Source: Mycolicibacterium iranicum (GTDB lineage: Bacteria; Actinomycetota; Actinomycetes; Mycobacteriales; Mycobacteriaceae). Taken from it: 64,000 nt of DNA. The DNA lies in NCBI RefSeq assembly GCF_002101705.1, contig NZ_LQPC01000026.1, positions 310,001 to 374,000 of the forward strand, given 5' to 3'. Positions 33,510 to 42,155 of the stretch are shown here, piece by piece; positions within the stretch are counted from its first letter, which is position 1; every line of letters begins with the position of its first letter. A program made the translations under genes and the position numbers. The notes under the pieces were generated by a model. That model made no database searches. It was not told the origin of the DNA and saw only the letters and a list, made by a program, of their open reading frames with translations.

Positions 33510-35021
33510 ATGGTGGACGTGGATGTCCTGGTGGCGGGCGCGGGCCCGACCGGATTGACGGCAGCGTGTGCGTTGCGGTTGCATGACCTTTCCGTACTGG
33601 TCGTCGACGGCGCTTCGGCGCCTGCGACTACCTCGCGAGCGAACTTTCTACACGCCCGCGGATCCGAAGTGTTGTCTCGCATAGGTGCCCTCGGTGATCT
33701 GCCCGGGAAATCGCTGCGGGCGATGCGCATCACCAACTACCTCGGCAACCGCCCGCTGATGACGTTGGAGTTCGGCGACCCCCATATGCACACCGCCGCG
33801 CCTCCGATGGTGATCTCGCAGGCCAAGATCGAGGGTTCGCTGCGGTCCCGCTTGGCCGAATTGGGCACCACACCGCTATGGGGAAACGGGCTGACGAAAT
33901 TGCAACAGCGCGACGATCACGTCGTCGCCACCTTGGAAGACGGTACAAGCGTCTCAGCGCGATGGGTCGTGGGCTGCGACGGTACCTCCAGCCCCACGCG
34001 CAGACTGGCCGGAATCGCCTTTCCCGGAGTCAAAGTCACCGAACGGTGGCTACTCGCCGACATACATCTGGACTGGGATGTCGACCGGGGCGGCACCTCG
34101 GGTTGGATCCACCCCACCGGCTTGCTCGGCGCGATGCCGATGCCCGACGAACAGGGCCGCGGCAACCTCTGGCGAATTTTCGCCTACGATCCGAGCCTGA
34201 CCGAAAAGCCCAGCGAGAGCCAGATTCTCGACAGGATGAAGGCTCTCATCCCGCAACGTAGTGGCCGCACCGTACGCATCGGCGACGCCGAATGGCTCTC
34301 GAACTTCACCGTGCACCGCAGGCTCGCCGACCGGTACCGGCAAGGGCGCGTTCTGATCGCCGGTGATGCGGCCCACGCCCATGCACCCTTCGGCGGGCAG
34401 GGAATGCTGACCGGTATCGGCGACGCCGAGAACCTCGCCTTCAAGCTCGCGCTGGTGACACGCGGACTGGCCGCGGACCCACTCATCGACACCTACGAAG
34501 CCGAAAGGCGACCGTTGGCAACAGAAGTGCTACGCGGAACGAGCATGGTGACTCGTGTCAACGTGTCGGGCAATCCCGTCGGACGCTTCCTGCGCGACCA
34601 TGTCGCCGCAAGGGTTTTCAGCCTTGCGCCGCTACAGCGGTGGATCACCTACACCGCGTCACAGCTCTGGGTGAGCTACCGCAAGGGACCTCTCGGGGGT
34701 GGCGGCGCCAGACCGCGACCGGGCGACCGGATCGGCGATATTGAATGCACACGCCCGGAAGGATTTTCGACAATGCTCCACCACGAGCTCGGGGGAGGCT
34801 GGGCACTGCTGAGCCCACCCGGCGCGCCACCCGACTTCACCGACTTCGCCCGACGGCGCCTGGGCCAGTTCGTCGGCACCCTTGATTTCGCCGGGAGCGA
34901 GGTCATGCTGGTACGGCCCGACGGCCACCTGGCGTGGCGAGGAGATCCCGATCGACCGGACAGCGTAGGCGCCCTTGATGACTGGCTCCACCGAGCGTTG
35001 ACGACCGGCTCGACCCGGTGA
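33510..35021 (+). CDS. FAD-dependent aromatic monooxygenase (PheA/TfdB/rifampicin-monooxygenase type)
   Basis: A class A flavoprotein hydroxylase of 503 residues. It has the FAD motif VAGAGPTGLTAACAL, the DG motif VVGCDGTSSPTRRLAG, the GD motif LIAGDAAHAHAPFGGQGML and a C-terminal thioredoxin-like region. Such enzymes hydroxylate phenolic or polyketide rings; rifampicin monooxygenases also belong here, so drug modification is conceivable but not shown. ATG at 33510 is chosen; the longer frame runs through echA2. The TetR gene overlaps its stop by 4 bp, so the pair forms a regulated unit. Confidence 0.88.
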   Translation: MVDVDVLVAGAGPTGLTAACALRLHDLSVLVVDGASAPATTSRANFLHARGSEVLSRIGALGDLPGKSLRAMRITNYLGNRPLMTLEFGDPHMHTAAPPMVISQAKIEGSLRSRLAELGTTPLWGNGLTKLQQRDDHVVATLEDGTSVSARWVVGCDGTSSPTRRLAGIAFPGVKVTERWLLADIHLDWDVDRGGTSGWIHPTGLLGAMPMPDEQGRGNLWRIFAYDPSLTEKPSESQILDRMKALIPQRSGRTVRIGDAEWLSNFTVHRRLADRYRQGRVLIAGDAAHAHAPFGGQGMLTGIGDAENLAFKLALVTRGLAADPLIDTYEAERRPLATEVLRGTSMVTRVNVSGNPVGRFLRDHVAARVFSLAPLQRWITYTASQLWVSYRKGPLGGGGARPRPGDRIGDIECTRPEGFSTMLHHELGGGWALLSPPGAPPDFTDFARRRLGQFVGTLDFAGSEVMLVRPDGHLAWRGDPDRPDSVGALDDWLHRALTTGSTR

Positions 35022-35614
35022 GTCCGCGCGGGCGGCCGCGGGACTCTGGCGCTGACGCGGCCATTCTGCGGGCAGGTCTGGAGCTCTTCATCGACTTCGG
35101 CATCGAGGGCACCAGCATGGAGCAGATCGCGAAGAAGGCAGGTGTCGGCAAGCCGACGCTTTACCGCCGATGGGCGACGAAAGAAGAGTTGATTGCCGCG
35201 GCGATGGAGTCCCTCATCGTCGAAGAATCCGGTTGGACACTGCGCGACGTCGAAGCCACGGAGTCGCCTTACGAACTCGTCGAAGCAGCTCTGGAGCGGG
35301 CCGCCCAGACGACCACGACTCCCCAGTACCGGGCCCTGGTCGCCAGGGTCTATGGCTCGGCCGTCACCCATCCGGACTTGATGGCCATCTACTGGCGCCG
35401 GTTCATCCTTCCGCGGAGGCGACACGCGGCAGCCCTACTCGAACGGGCGCGGGAACTGGGGACGGTTGCGGCGCACGTCGATGTCGAGGTCGCCATCGAC
35501 ATGATGGTCGGGGCCGTCACGTATCGGATCCTGCAGCCCGAACCGCCCGACGTCGAGGAAATGCGTCGATACCTACGGGCTGTCTACCGCCAGACCGGTT
35601 TGCTGCCCGTGTAG
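35018..35614 (+). CDS. TetR-family regulator coupled to the flavin monooxygenase
   Basis: A 198-residue TetR protein with the helix-turn-helix MEQIAKKAGVGKPTLYRRWA near residues 33-52, preceded by RGRPRDSGADAAILRAGLEL. A GTG start at 35018 overlaps the monooxygenase stop (GTGA). The co-transcribed arrangement suggests autoregulation of the two-gene operon in response to a monooxygenase substrate. It is convergent with dedA, with 4 bp between stops. Confidence 0.9.
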   Translation: MSPRGRPRDSGADAAILRAGLELFIDFGIEGTSMEQIAKKAGVGKPTLYRRWATKEELIAAAMESLIVEESGWTLRDVEATESPYELVEAALERAAQTTTTPQYRALVARVYGSAVTHPDLMAIYWRRFILPRRRHAAALLERARELGTVAAHVDVEVAIDMMVGAVTYRILQPEPPDVEEMRRYLRAVYRQTGLLPV

Positions 35615-35618
35615 TCGG

Positions 35619-36260
35619 TCACCCCTGGCTGACTTGTGACCGGCGGCGAAGACGGGAGACGACGAAGCGCCCGATCAGCACGGCGATCACGGCCAGCACG
35701 ATGTACTGCAGGCCGGACGCATAGGGCTCGACGAGGTGCCAGTTGGCACCCAGTCCGTAGCCGAGGCCGATGAACACGCTGTTCCAGATCAGGCTGCCCA
35801 GTGTCGTCAGCGCGGTGAAGACCAGGAAGTTCATTCGTTGCACACCTGCGGGCACGGAGATGAAGCTGCGGAAGAACGGCAGCATCCTGCCGAAGAAGAC
35901 GCCCTTGGTGCCGTGGCGGGCAAACCACTGCGTGGACTTGTCGATGTCCTCCTGATCCACCAGCGGGAGCTTCGTGGCGAGCCTGCTCATCCGGTCATGG
36001 CCCAACCAAGCGCCGAGTAGGTAGATGACCCAGGCGCCGACCACCGAGCCGATGGTGGTCCAGATGATCGCTTCGACGACGGAGAGCCGGCCGAGACTCG
36101 CTGCGAAGCCGGCCATCGGCAGGATCACCTCGCTGGGCAGGGGCGGAAAGAGGTTCTCCAGGAAGATCGCCAACCCGGCGCCGACTCCGCCGAGCCGTTC
36201 CATCAACTCCACTGTCCAGCCGGCGAGGCCGCCGAGTTCGGCAGGAACTTCTGTCGACAA
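35619..36260 (-). CDS. DedA-family membrane protein
   Basis: A SNARE-associated/DedA protein, a family linked to lipid carrier recycling and membrane homeostasis. It has FLENLFPPLPSEVILPMAGF near residue 33, with the key acidic residues, and GRMLPFFRSFISVPAG near 123 with two essential Arg residues, plus four to five membrane segments. At 213 residues it is full-length. TTG at 36260 appears to be the start, with GGAGGAAGG upstream. The neighbouring gene on the same strand is 45 bp upstream. Confidence 0.9.
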   Translation of the reverse strand: MSTEVPAELGGLAGWTVELMERLGGVGAGLAIFLENLFPPLPSEVILPMAGFAASLGRLSVVEAIIWTTIGSVVGAWVIYLLGAWLGHDRMSRLATKLPLVDQEDIDKSTQWFARHGTKGVFFGRMLPFFRSFISVPAGVQRMNFLVFTALTTLGSLIWNSVFIGLGYGLGANWHLVEPYASGLQYIVLAVIAVLIGRFVVSRLRRRSQVSQG

Positions 36261-36305
36261 CGAACGGCCTTCCTCCGGCGAGTGCTGCGGGTACTTCTTT
36301 CCACC

Positions 36306-37160
36306 CTAGCGATCGCTGCTGCTATGCAGCACGCCGCCGATTATGGCGGCGATCACGCCGAGCACCACGAGGCCGCCGCCCGCCAGCAGCGTGACATTGA
36401 GCCACTGGTGCAGGCTGCCCTCGGCGTGGGCGACCATGACCTCGGCGACGGTACGGATGTCGCCGGTGGTGCGGCTCAGCGCGCTGTCGATGAAACGATG
36501 GCCGACCTCGATGGCCGCCCAGCCGGCCGCACCCACGAGCAGCGCTGAAACACCAAGGGCGGTAAGGGCTTTGCCGCGCGATCTGGCGGCCGCCAACATC
36601 AGGAGCGCGAACACGCCGGTGAGGACGGCGATCCCGATGCTGGCCCACGGACCCCAGGTGGCGAGCCAGCGCAGCTTTCCCGGCTGAAGCTCCTCGGCGT
36701 CCACCGTGATGGGGACCGTCAGCGTCGGGGGCACCTGCAGGTCGAGGGTGCCCAGCGTCGCGGAGAACGACGGGTCCGACAGCATCGGCGCGACGTCGAT
36801 GAGCCACTGGTCGGTGGAGTTACCGCTGGGGACGGCGCCGGTGAACATCCATCGGTGTGCGATGCGGTTGGCCTGCGCGAACTGACCGGGGAACCCGGCA
36901 TTGCGGGTGTAGGAGTCGGCCACCGTGCGCACCAGCTCGGGGTTGAGTTCATAACCGTTGCCTTCGCCCAGCGCGATCACCTGGGTGGTCAGCTCGCTGG
37001 CCATCGCGTCCTGCAGCCGGCTGTCCCTGGCCGCCGACGTCGCCAGCGATGCGTACCCGTCCTCGCTGATGAGTGTCGACTGCGCCCACACCGCCGGCAC
37101 CGCCACCGCCAACGCGGCTGTCGTGACCAGCCACAGCAGCAGCGTGGCGAGAAACCGCAC
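36306..37160 (-). CDS. Membrane protein of unknown function
   Basis: A 284-residue protein with an N-terminal hydrophobic segment (LLLWLVTTAALAVAVPAVWA), an exported helical domain of about 150 residues, then three membrane helices (ASIGIAVLTGVFALLMLAAA, ALTALGVSALLVGAAGWAAI and LAGGGLVVLGVIAAIIGGVL). A GTG start is used at 37160. The layout recalls other mycobacterial envelope proteins but no family is recognised. It lies 35 bp downstream of the PPK2 gene on the same strand and could be co-transcribed with it. Confidence 0.75.
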   Translation of the reverse strand: MRFLATLLLWLVTTAALAVAVPAVWAQSTLISEDGYASLATSAARDSRLQDAMASELTTQVIALGEGNGYELNPELVRTVADSYTRNAGFPGQFAQANRIAHRWMFTGAVPSGNSTDQWLIDVAPMLSDPSFSATLGTLDLQVPPTLTVPITVDAEELQPGKLRWLATWGPWASIGIAVLTGVFALLMLAAARSRGKALTALGVSALLVGAAGWAAIEVGHRFIDSALSRTTGDIRTVAEVMVAHAEGSLHQWLNVTLLAGGGLVVLGVIAAIIGGVLHSSSDR

Positions 37161-37195
37161 GGCGCGCGTCCTTTCCGATCGGGACGCGGACCGGT

Positions 37196-38080
37196 TCAGT
37201 CGGACAGTGCGCGTCCCACGATGAGTGGATCGGGCCTGCCGATCAAGTCGTGGTCCTTGTTGTCGTAGTCGAATTTACTCAGCACGTAGCGCATCGCATT
37301 GATGCGGGCGCGCTTCTTGTCGTTGCTTTTGACCACGGTCCACGGCGCGATCTCGGTGTCCGTGCAGGCGAACATCTCTTCTTTGGCCGCGGTGTACTCA
37401 TCCCATTTGTCCAGCGAGGCTAGGTCGGTCGGCGAGAGTTTCCACTGCCGGACGGGGTCGACCTGGCGGATGGTGAAACGGGTGCGCTGCTCGTTCTGGG
37501 TCACCGAGAACCACAGCTTGGTCAGGCTGACCCCGTCGTTGACCAGCATCTGCTCGAACAGCGGAGCCTGCCGGATGAACTCGGCGTGCTGCTTGGGCGT
37601 GCAGTAGCCCATCACGCGCTCCACGCCCGCGCGGTTGTACCAGGACCGGTCGAACAGCACGAATTCCCCGGCCGCGGGCAGGTGGTTCACGTAGCGCTGG
37701 AAGTACCACTGGGTGCGTTCGCGCTCGGTCGGCTTCTCCAGCGCGACGACCCGGGCTCCGCGCGGGTTCAGGTGCTCCATGAACCGCTTGATAGTGCCGC
37801 CCTTGCCCGCCGCGTCGCGCCCTTCGAACACGATGACGTGCCGGTGGCCGTTGGCTTGGCTCCACTTCTGCAGCTTCAAGAGCTCGATCTGCAGCAGCCG
37901 CTTCTGCTCTTCGTACTCGGAGCGCTTCATCCGCTCGTCGTACGGATAGTTCTCCCGCCAGGTGTCGACGGCAACGCCGTCGGGCTGGATCAGCAGGACC
38001 GGGTCGTCGTCATCGTCGTCGACGACGGAGTAGGCGACGTTGTCAAAGACAGCCGCTTTGCCAGAAACATCCAGGGTCAC
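37196..38080 (-). CDS. Polyphosphate kinase 2 (Rv3232c-type)
   Basis: A PPK2-family kinase of 294 residues. It has the Walker A-like FEGRDAAGKGGTIKRF near 82-96, QWYFQRYVNHLPAAGEFVLF, the Walker B/lid RSWYNRAGVERVMGYC and RQWKLSPTDL. These are the hallmarks of classical PPK2 that make GTP or ATP from polyphosphate, like M. tuberculosis Rv3232c. A GTG start at 38080 is used. It differs in motif details from the PPK2 at 2567-3451, so this genome has at least two types. An acidic run (VDDDDDDP) lies at its N-terminus. Confidence 0.92.
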   Translation of the reverse strand: MTLDVSGKAAVFDNVAYSVVDDDDDDPVLLIQPDGVAVDTWRENYPYDERMKRSEYEEQKRLLQIELLKLQKWSQANGHRHVIVFEGRDAAGKGGTIKRFMEHLNPRGARVVALEKPTERERTQWYFQRYVNHLPAAGEFVLFDRSWYNRAGVERVMGYCTPKQHAEFIRQAPLFEQMLVNDGVSLTKLWFSVTQNEQRTRFTIRQVDPVRQWKLSPTDLASLDKWDEYTAAKEEMFACTDTEIAPWTVVKSNDKKRARINAMRYVLSKFDYDNKDHDLIGRPDPLIVGRALSD

Positions 38081-38140
38081 TGGCAGAAGCTATCGACCGC
38101 TACGAAAATGCCGGTGACCGTGCGGTGAACGGGACGTGGA

Positions 38141-39670
38141 CTATTTCGCGGATCTACGCGGTCCGATCAGGGCCATCTTGGTCATCAGGGTGTTCATCCG
38201 CTTGAGAGCCTTCAGCGAGTTGTTGTAGTAGTTGCCGCCCGCGCCGACCTTGGTGCGCGGCGCGACGACTGCTTCCTGACGACAGAACTTGCGGATGCCC
38301 TCAGCCCCGCCGAAACGGGCGCCCATGCCCGAGGTCTTCCACCCGCCCATCGGCGCTGTGGTGCACATCAGGTTCGAGATGACGTCGTTGATGTTCACCG
38401 CTCCGCAATCCAGCTGGAGGGCGACCGCCTTCGCGCGCTCGGGGTCGCCCGAGAACACCGCGGCCGACAAGCCGTACGGGCTGTCGTTGGCCAGACGAAT
38501 GGCCTCGTCGACGCTGGAGACCTTCATGATCGGGAGGGTCGGGCCGAAGGTCTCCTCGGTCATGCACAGCATCGTGTGGTCGACGTCGACCAGCACGGTC
38601 GGCTCGTAGAAGCTGCCGGAGCCCGAGGCTCGTTTGCCACCGGTCAACACTTTCGCGCCTTTGGCCAGCGCGTCGGCGACGTGACGCTCGGTTACGGCAA
38701 CCTGGCTGTCGTCGATCATCGCACCGAGGTGATAGCCCTCACCGGCGCCCAGCTTCAGCTTGTTCACGTCGTCGACGACGGCCGCGACGAACTGGTCGTA
38801 AACCGATTCGACAACGTAGACGCGTTCGACCGACACACACGTCTGGCCGGCGTTGAACATCGCGCCCCACACCGCGGCGTGCGCGGCAAGGTCGATGTCG
38901 GCATCTTCGAGGACGAGCATCGGATCCTTGCCGCCGAGCTCGAGGCTCACCGGGGTGAGCGTGCGCGCCGCGCGCTCCATCACTTTGGCGCCGGTCGCGC
39001 AGGAACCGGTGAACTGGACGAAGTCCGAGCTGTCGATGACGGCCTCGGAGACCTCCCGAGCGCCCTGCACCAACGCGAGTACCTCGGGAGCTCCGGAGTC
39101 GAGCCAGCCGCGCAGCAGCAGTTCAGCGGTCAGCGGAGTGCGCTCGGAGGGTTTGAGCAGCACCGCGCAGCCCGCGGCGAGCGCGCCGATGGCGTCCATC
39201 AGTGCGTTGGCAACGGGGTAGTTCCACGGCGCGATGATGCCGACGACGGGCCGTGGCCGGTAGTGAACGCTGATCTTCTTGATCGCCAGGAACGGCAGCG
39301 CCGCAGGCCGCGTCTCCGGCGCGAGCGCCTTCTCGATGTTCTTGATGTAGTACGAGGCGATCATGATGATCAGCGGCACTTCCTGTGCGGCGTCGGCCGC
39401 AGACTTGCCGGTCTCTTCGATCAGCAACCGCTCGATCTCCGCGCGGTGCTGCCCGAGCCATACCGCGTACCGGGACAGCACCTTCGCGCGGCCTTTCGGA
39501 CCGCGGGCCTCCCACTCCTTCTGGGCAGCGCGTAAACCGGCCGCCACCTGCGCCACGTCGGCGGGATCGGTCCAGCGCACCGTGCCGGCCACAGCTCCGG
39601 TTGCGGGGTTCTTGATGGTCCCGGTGCCGGTGAACGAGGGGGGCGTGTCGAGATCGGACGTCGCTGTCAT
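38141..39670 (-). CDS. NAD(P)-dependent aldehyde dehydrogenase
   Basis: A full-length aldehyde dehydrogenase of 509 residues. The cofactor region APWNYPVANALMD, the general base Glu in LELGGKDPM (near 244) and the nucleophile Cys in NAGQTCVSVERVYV (near 277) are intact. The sequence resembles succinate-semialdehyde/coniferyl aldehyde-type enzymes rather than Rv0458, so it does not replace the missing partner of DUF779. The C-terminus is basic. It stands between PAP2 and PPK2 genes on the same strand with no clear operon. Confidence 0.92.
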   Translation of the reverse strand: MTATSDLDTPPSFTGTGTIKNPATGAVAGTVRWTDPADVAQVAAGLRAAQKEWEARGPKGRAKVLSRYAVWLGQHRAEIERLLIEETGKSAADAAQEVPLIIMIASYYIKNIEKALAPETRPAALPFLAIKKISVHYRPRPVVGIIAPWNYPVANALMDAIGALAAGCAVLLKPSERTPLTAELLLRGWLDSGAPEVLALVQGAREVSEAVIDSSDFVQFTGSCATGAKVMERAARTLTPVSLELGGKDPMLVLEDADIDLAAHAAVWGAMFNAGQTCVSVERVYVVESVYDQFVAAVVDDVNKLKLGAGEGYHLGAMIDDSQVAVTERHVADALAKGAKVLTGGKRASGSGSFYEPTVLVDVDHTMLCMTEETFGPTLPIMKVSSVDEAIRLANDSPYGLSAAVFSGDPERAKAVALQLDCGAVNINDVISNLMCTTAPMGGWKTSGMGARFGGAEGIRKFCRQEAVVAPRTKVGAGGNYYNNSLKALKRMNTLMTKMALIGPRRSAK

Positions 39671-39679
39671 GGCCCCATG

Positions 39680-40246
39680 CTATCGAGGGCTGTGATCTAC
39701 GTCGCCCTGGGGTTGACACCTGTCAAGTCCGGCGGCCCAGACTGCCATACAAACAAATGCGCTGCCGAGGAACAGCGCCCCGATCGCGTCGGTGAAGTAG
39801 TGATAGGTGACCGCTTGGCCGATCACGGCAAGCACCATGATCGCGGTGAACGTCACGATCGCCCACGTCGCGGCGCCGACCAGCAACACGGCCATCGCCA
39901 GCACCACGAACGCCAGCGTCGTGTGGCCACTCGGATAGCAGAGTTCGCCATCTTTGAGCCGGCCGAACGACCGCTTGGCCAACCTGGCGGCCATCACCGC
40001 CAGCACCGGTGCGATCGCCGTTGCCGCGGCCAATGTCCACCGACGCTGCAAGGCAGCAGCCACGACGACGACACCGCAGAGCGCCAGGATCACCCGCCCG
40101 TCGGTGAGAACCAGGAAATAGCCGAGTTGCGGGTGGTTCTGGCCGAGCGTCTGGAACCACTCGTCCACCGATGTCGAATCCTTGCCCAAGCCGAGGCCGA
40201 GCGCGATGAGGCCGGCCAGGCCGGCCAGCGGCCACCAGCGAATCAG
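39680..40246 (-). CDS. PAP2-family phosphatase, start uncertain
   Basis: A membrane phosphatase of the PAP2 type, about 188 residues. It shows KRSFGRLKDGELCYPSGHTTLAF, with the conserved PSGH, and a later YHYFTDAIGALFLG with His and Asp, amid five to six hydrophobic segments. The frame has no ATG, GTG or TTG between 40558 and the first membrane helix that fits; the first usable codon may be CTG at 40246, or TTG at 40199, which would trim the first helix. It follows the DinB gene on the same strand with almost no gap. Lipid or undecaprenyl phosphate is a likely substrate. Confidence 0.72.
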   Translation of the reverse strand: MIRWWPLAGLAGLIALGLGLGKDSTSVDEWFQTLGQNHPQLGYFLVLTDGRVILALCGVVVVAAALQRRWTLAAATAIAPVLAVMAARLAKRSFGRLKDGELCYPSGHTTLAFVVLAMAVLLVGAATWAIVTFTAIMVLAVIGQAVTYHYFTDAIGALFLGSAFVCMAVWAAGLDRCQPQGDVDHSPR

Positions 40247-40251
40247 CGACG

Positions 40252-40755
40252 TCAGCTGACGAGCCCCCGAATGTAGGCGGCCTGACCGAGGTGCTGGGCT
40301 GCGTCGTCGATGATGCTGACCAGCCGTGCACTGGCCGTCACCGGCGGCGTCCAGCGCTTGTCGATGACGCGTGCGAGTTCGTCTTCCGACACCGACGCCA
40401 CGTACTCCAGCGACAGTTTGTGGACGGCGCGGTAGTAGCCCGCCAGCAGCGCAGCCGGCGCACGCACCTTGGCAACCTCGTCTGGGCTGTGGCCGTAGCC
40501 GTGCGCGTCGCGCGGCAGATCGAGACCGAACCGGTCCACCCAGCCGTCGCGGAACCACACCTGCTCCATTCCCGCGATGTCACAGACCTGGGCGTCCTGC
40601 ATGCGGGCGGTATGCCAGATCAGCCACGTGATCGTGTTCGCCTCCGGCGTCGGCCGGTACAGGGCCACGTCGTCGGTCAGGTTCTCGGTCAGGTCGTCGA
40701 CGTGCTCGACCTGCCGCGTGAACAGATCGCGCAGCAGTTCCCGGGCTGAATCCAT
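40252..40755 (-). CDS. DinB-like (DUF664/mycothiol transferase fold) protein
   Basis: A 167-residue four-helix-bundle protein of the DinB superfamily. The metal-binding His pattern is visible: WLIWHTARMQD near 51, and DDAAQHLGQAAYIRGL at the end. In actinobacteria such proteins are often mycothiol-dependent transferases or hydrolases. ATG at 40755 is selected because the upstream lipoprotein gene ends at 40766; the longer frame overlaps it. Substrate unknown. Confidence 0.82.
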   Translation of the reverse strand: MDSARELLRDLFTRQVEHVDDLTENLTDDVALYRPTPEANTITWLIWHTARMQDAQVCDIAGMEQVWFRDGWVDRFGLDLPRDAHGYGHSPDEVAKVRAPAALLAGYYRAVHKLSLEYVASVSEDELARVIDKRWTPPVTASARLVSIIDDAAQHLGQAAYIRGLVS

Positions 40756-40765
40756 GGTCGCCAAG

Positions 40766-41740
40766 CTACGCCGGGCGAAGGGCGTAGGCGACGTCATAGA
40801 CGACGCTGCCCGGACACACCGCTGTGAAGGTCGCGGTCAACTCGCCGGTCAACTCGCGCAACGGGTTCGATGTGGCGTCGGCAGGAAGGGCCAGTGTCTC
40901 GGTTTCGGCCGCGGTCCCGGTGCGGCCATCTGCGCAGTCGGCGGGCAGCGGCACCATAGTGCGGACGAACGTCCCGTCGGCGAATTCGTACACACCGAGG
41001 AAGGCGTTGGTCTTGCCCGGCTCCCCCGGGATAGTCGCCGTCGTCACGCAACGGTCGGCGGTCCGCAGGCAGTTCGTCGCGACGCCGATGTCGGTGACTT
41101 GGCGCTCGCCGGGCGGATCCCCGCGCCGCGTCTTGGTGAGGGTGTAGCCGCCGCGGAACGCCGCCGCGGGCGAGACCTGCCGCGGCGGTTGCGCCGAGGG
41201 ATCCGGCGCAGGGAACTCCGGCAGCGGATCGCCCGCGCGCGTCATGGTCGGGGTAAGCGTGCTGACCGACGGACAGTCACCGGTCCCCACCTGGGTAACG
41301 GTGGGTGCAAACGTCATGTCGGGGGCGATCGCGATGTCCCAGATGGCCCACGCATCCCCGGTGAACCGCTCGCCGTTGGGCCCGGTGCAGGCGGCGCTGT
41401 TCTCCGTGAAGTTGACCATCACCCACCGGCCGTCCACGTAGTCGGCGACGCGCGGGTTCTTCAGCGGCGCCGACGGATTGTTCGGATCGGTGATCTCACC
41501 GCCGGCCGCCACACAGCGATTTTCGTCGCACGACGATCGGAACACCCAGCCCGCCTTACCCTCGGTCAGACCGGAGGCCGGGGCTCCGTTAGCGGTGCCT
41601 GTGCCGTCGTATTCGACGATGAACGAACCGTCGAGATTCACCAGGGGCTCGACGGCTCGCCGCTGCGGCTCATCCTGCGCCGAGCAGCCGCCGAGCACCA
41701 CGAACAAGACCGAGCCCGCCGCCACGACCCCCCAGCGCAT
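40766..41740 (-). CDS. Secreted lipoprotein of unknown function
   Basis: A 324-residue lipoprotein with the lipobox VVLGGC (Cys19). The mature part has two repeats of the pattern G-x-(Y/F)-x-(L/V)-x-(Y/T) followed by a CV(A/T)T or CVAA core (SSCDENRCVAAGG and NCLRTADRCVTTA), each with a cysteine pair, suggesting tandem related domains stabilised by disulfides. A Pro-rich linker (PLPEFPAPDPSAQPP) separates them. Similar two-domain secreted proteins are common in mycobacteria. It lies 3 bp after the VOC gene stop on the same strand. Confidence 0.82.
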   Translation of the reverse strand: MRWGVVAAGSVLFVVLGGCSAQDEPQRRAVEPLVNLDGSFIVEYDGTGTANGAPASGLTEGKAGWVFRSSCDENRCVAAGGEITDPNNPSAPLKNPRVADYVDGRWVMVNFTENSAACTGPNGERFTGDAWAIWDIAIAPDMTFAPTVTQVGTGDCPSVSTLTPTMTRAGDPLPEFPAPDPSAQPPRQVSPAAAFRGGYTLTKTRRGDPPGERQVTDIGVATNCLRTADRCVTTATIPGEPGKTNAFLGVYEFADGTFVRTMVPLPADCADGRTGTAAETETLALPADATSNPLRELTGELTATFTAVCPGSVVYDVAYALRPA

Positions 41741-41743
41741 ACG

Positions 41744-42133
41744 TCAGCCCTTCGGTCCGCCGCCGTGGAAGACGGCTTCGACGTTGTTGCCGTCGAAGTC
41801 GCGCACGAACGCGCCGTAGTAGTTGTCGTGATACTCGGGCCACAGCCGCGGAGCGTGCAGTGACTCCGCGCCGGCCTCGATGGCCGCGTCGTAGAACGCT
41901 TGGACGGCTTCGGGCCCGGCGGCCTGAAACGCGACGTGGATCTCCCTGTTGGGTCCCGCAGCCTCAGCGGCGCTCATGTCCGCAATCCAGAAGTCCGGTT
42001 TGCCCTCGGTGCCGTAGCCGATGGCAACACCGACATCCATCTGCCGCGTGTAGCCCAGAGCGCCGAGAACCTTGTCGTAGAAGGCCTTCGACTTCTCCCA
42101 ATCCGCACAGTTGATTCCGAAGTGGTCGATCAT
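41744..42133 (-). CDS. VOC-family (glyoxalase/dioxygenase fold) protein
   Basis: A 129-residue vicinal-oxygen-chelate protein with the paired beta-alpha-beta-beta-beta modules. It begins MIDHFGINCADWEKSKAFYD and ends with GAFVRDFDGNNVEAVFHGG, with a metal-ligand His in module one and a Glu (VEAV) in module two. GGTGAGGC precedes the ATG. A single-domain VOC protein dimerises to form its site. The reaction is unknown. It is divergent from the amidohydrolase, with 22 bp between starts. Confidence 0.87.
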   Translation of the reverse strand: MIDHFGINCADWEKSKAFYDKVLGALGYTRQMDVGVAIGYGTEGKPDFWIADMSAAEAAGPNREIHVAFQAAGPEAVQAFYDAAIEAGAESLHAPRLWPEYHDNYYGAFVRDFDGNNVEAVFHGGGPKG

Positions 42134-42155
42134 TGCCTCACCGTACATTCGGGGT

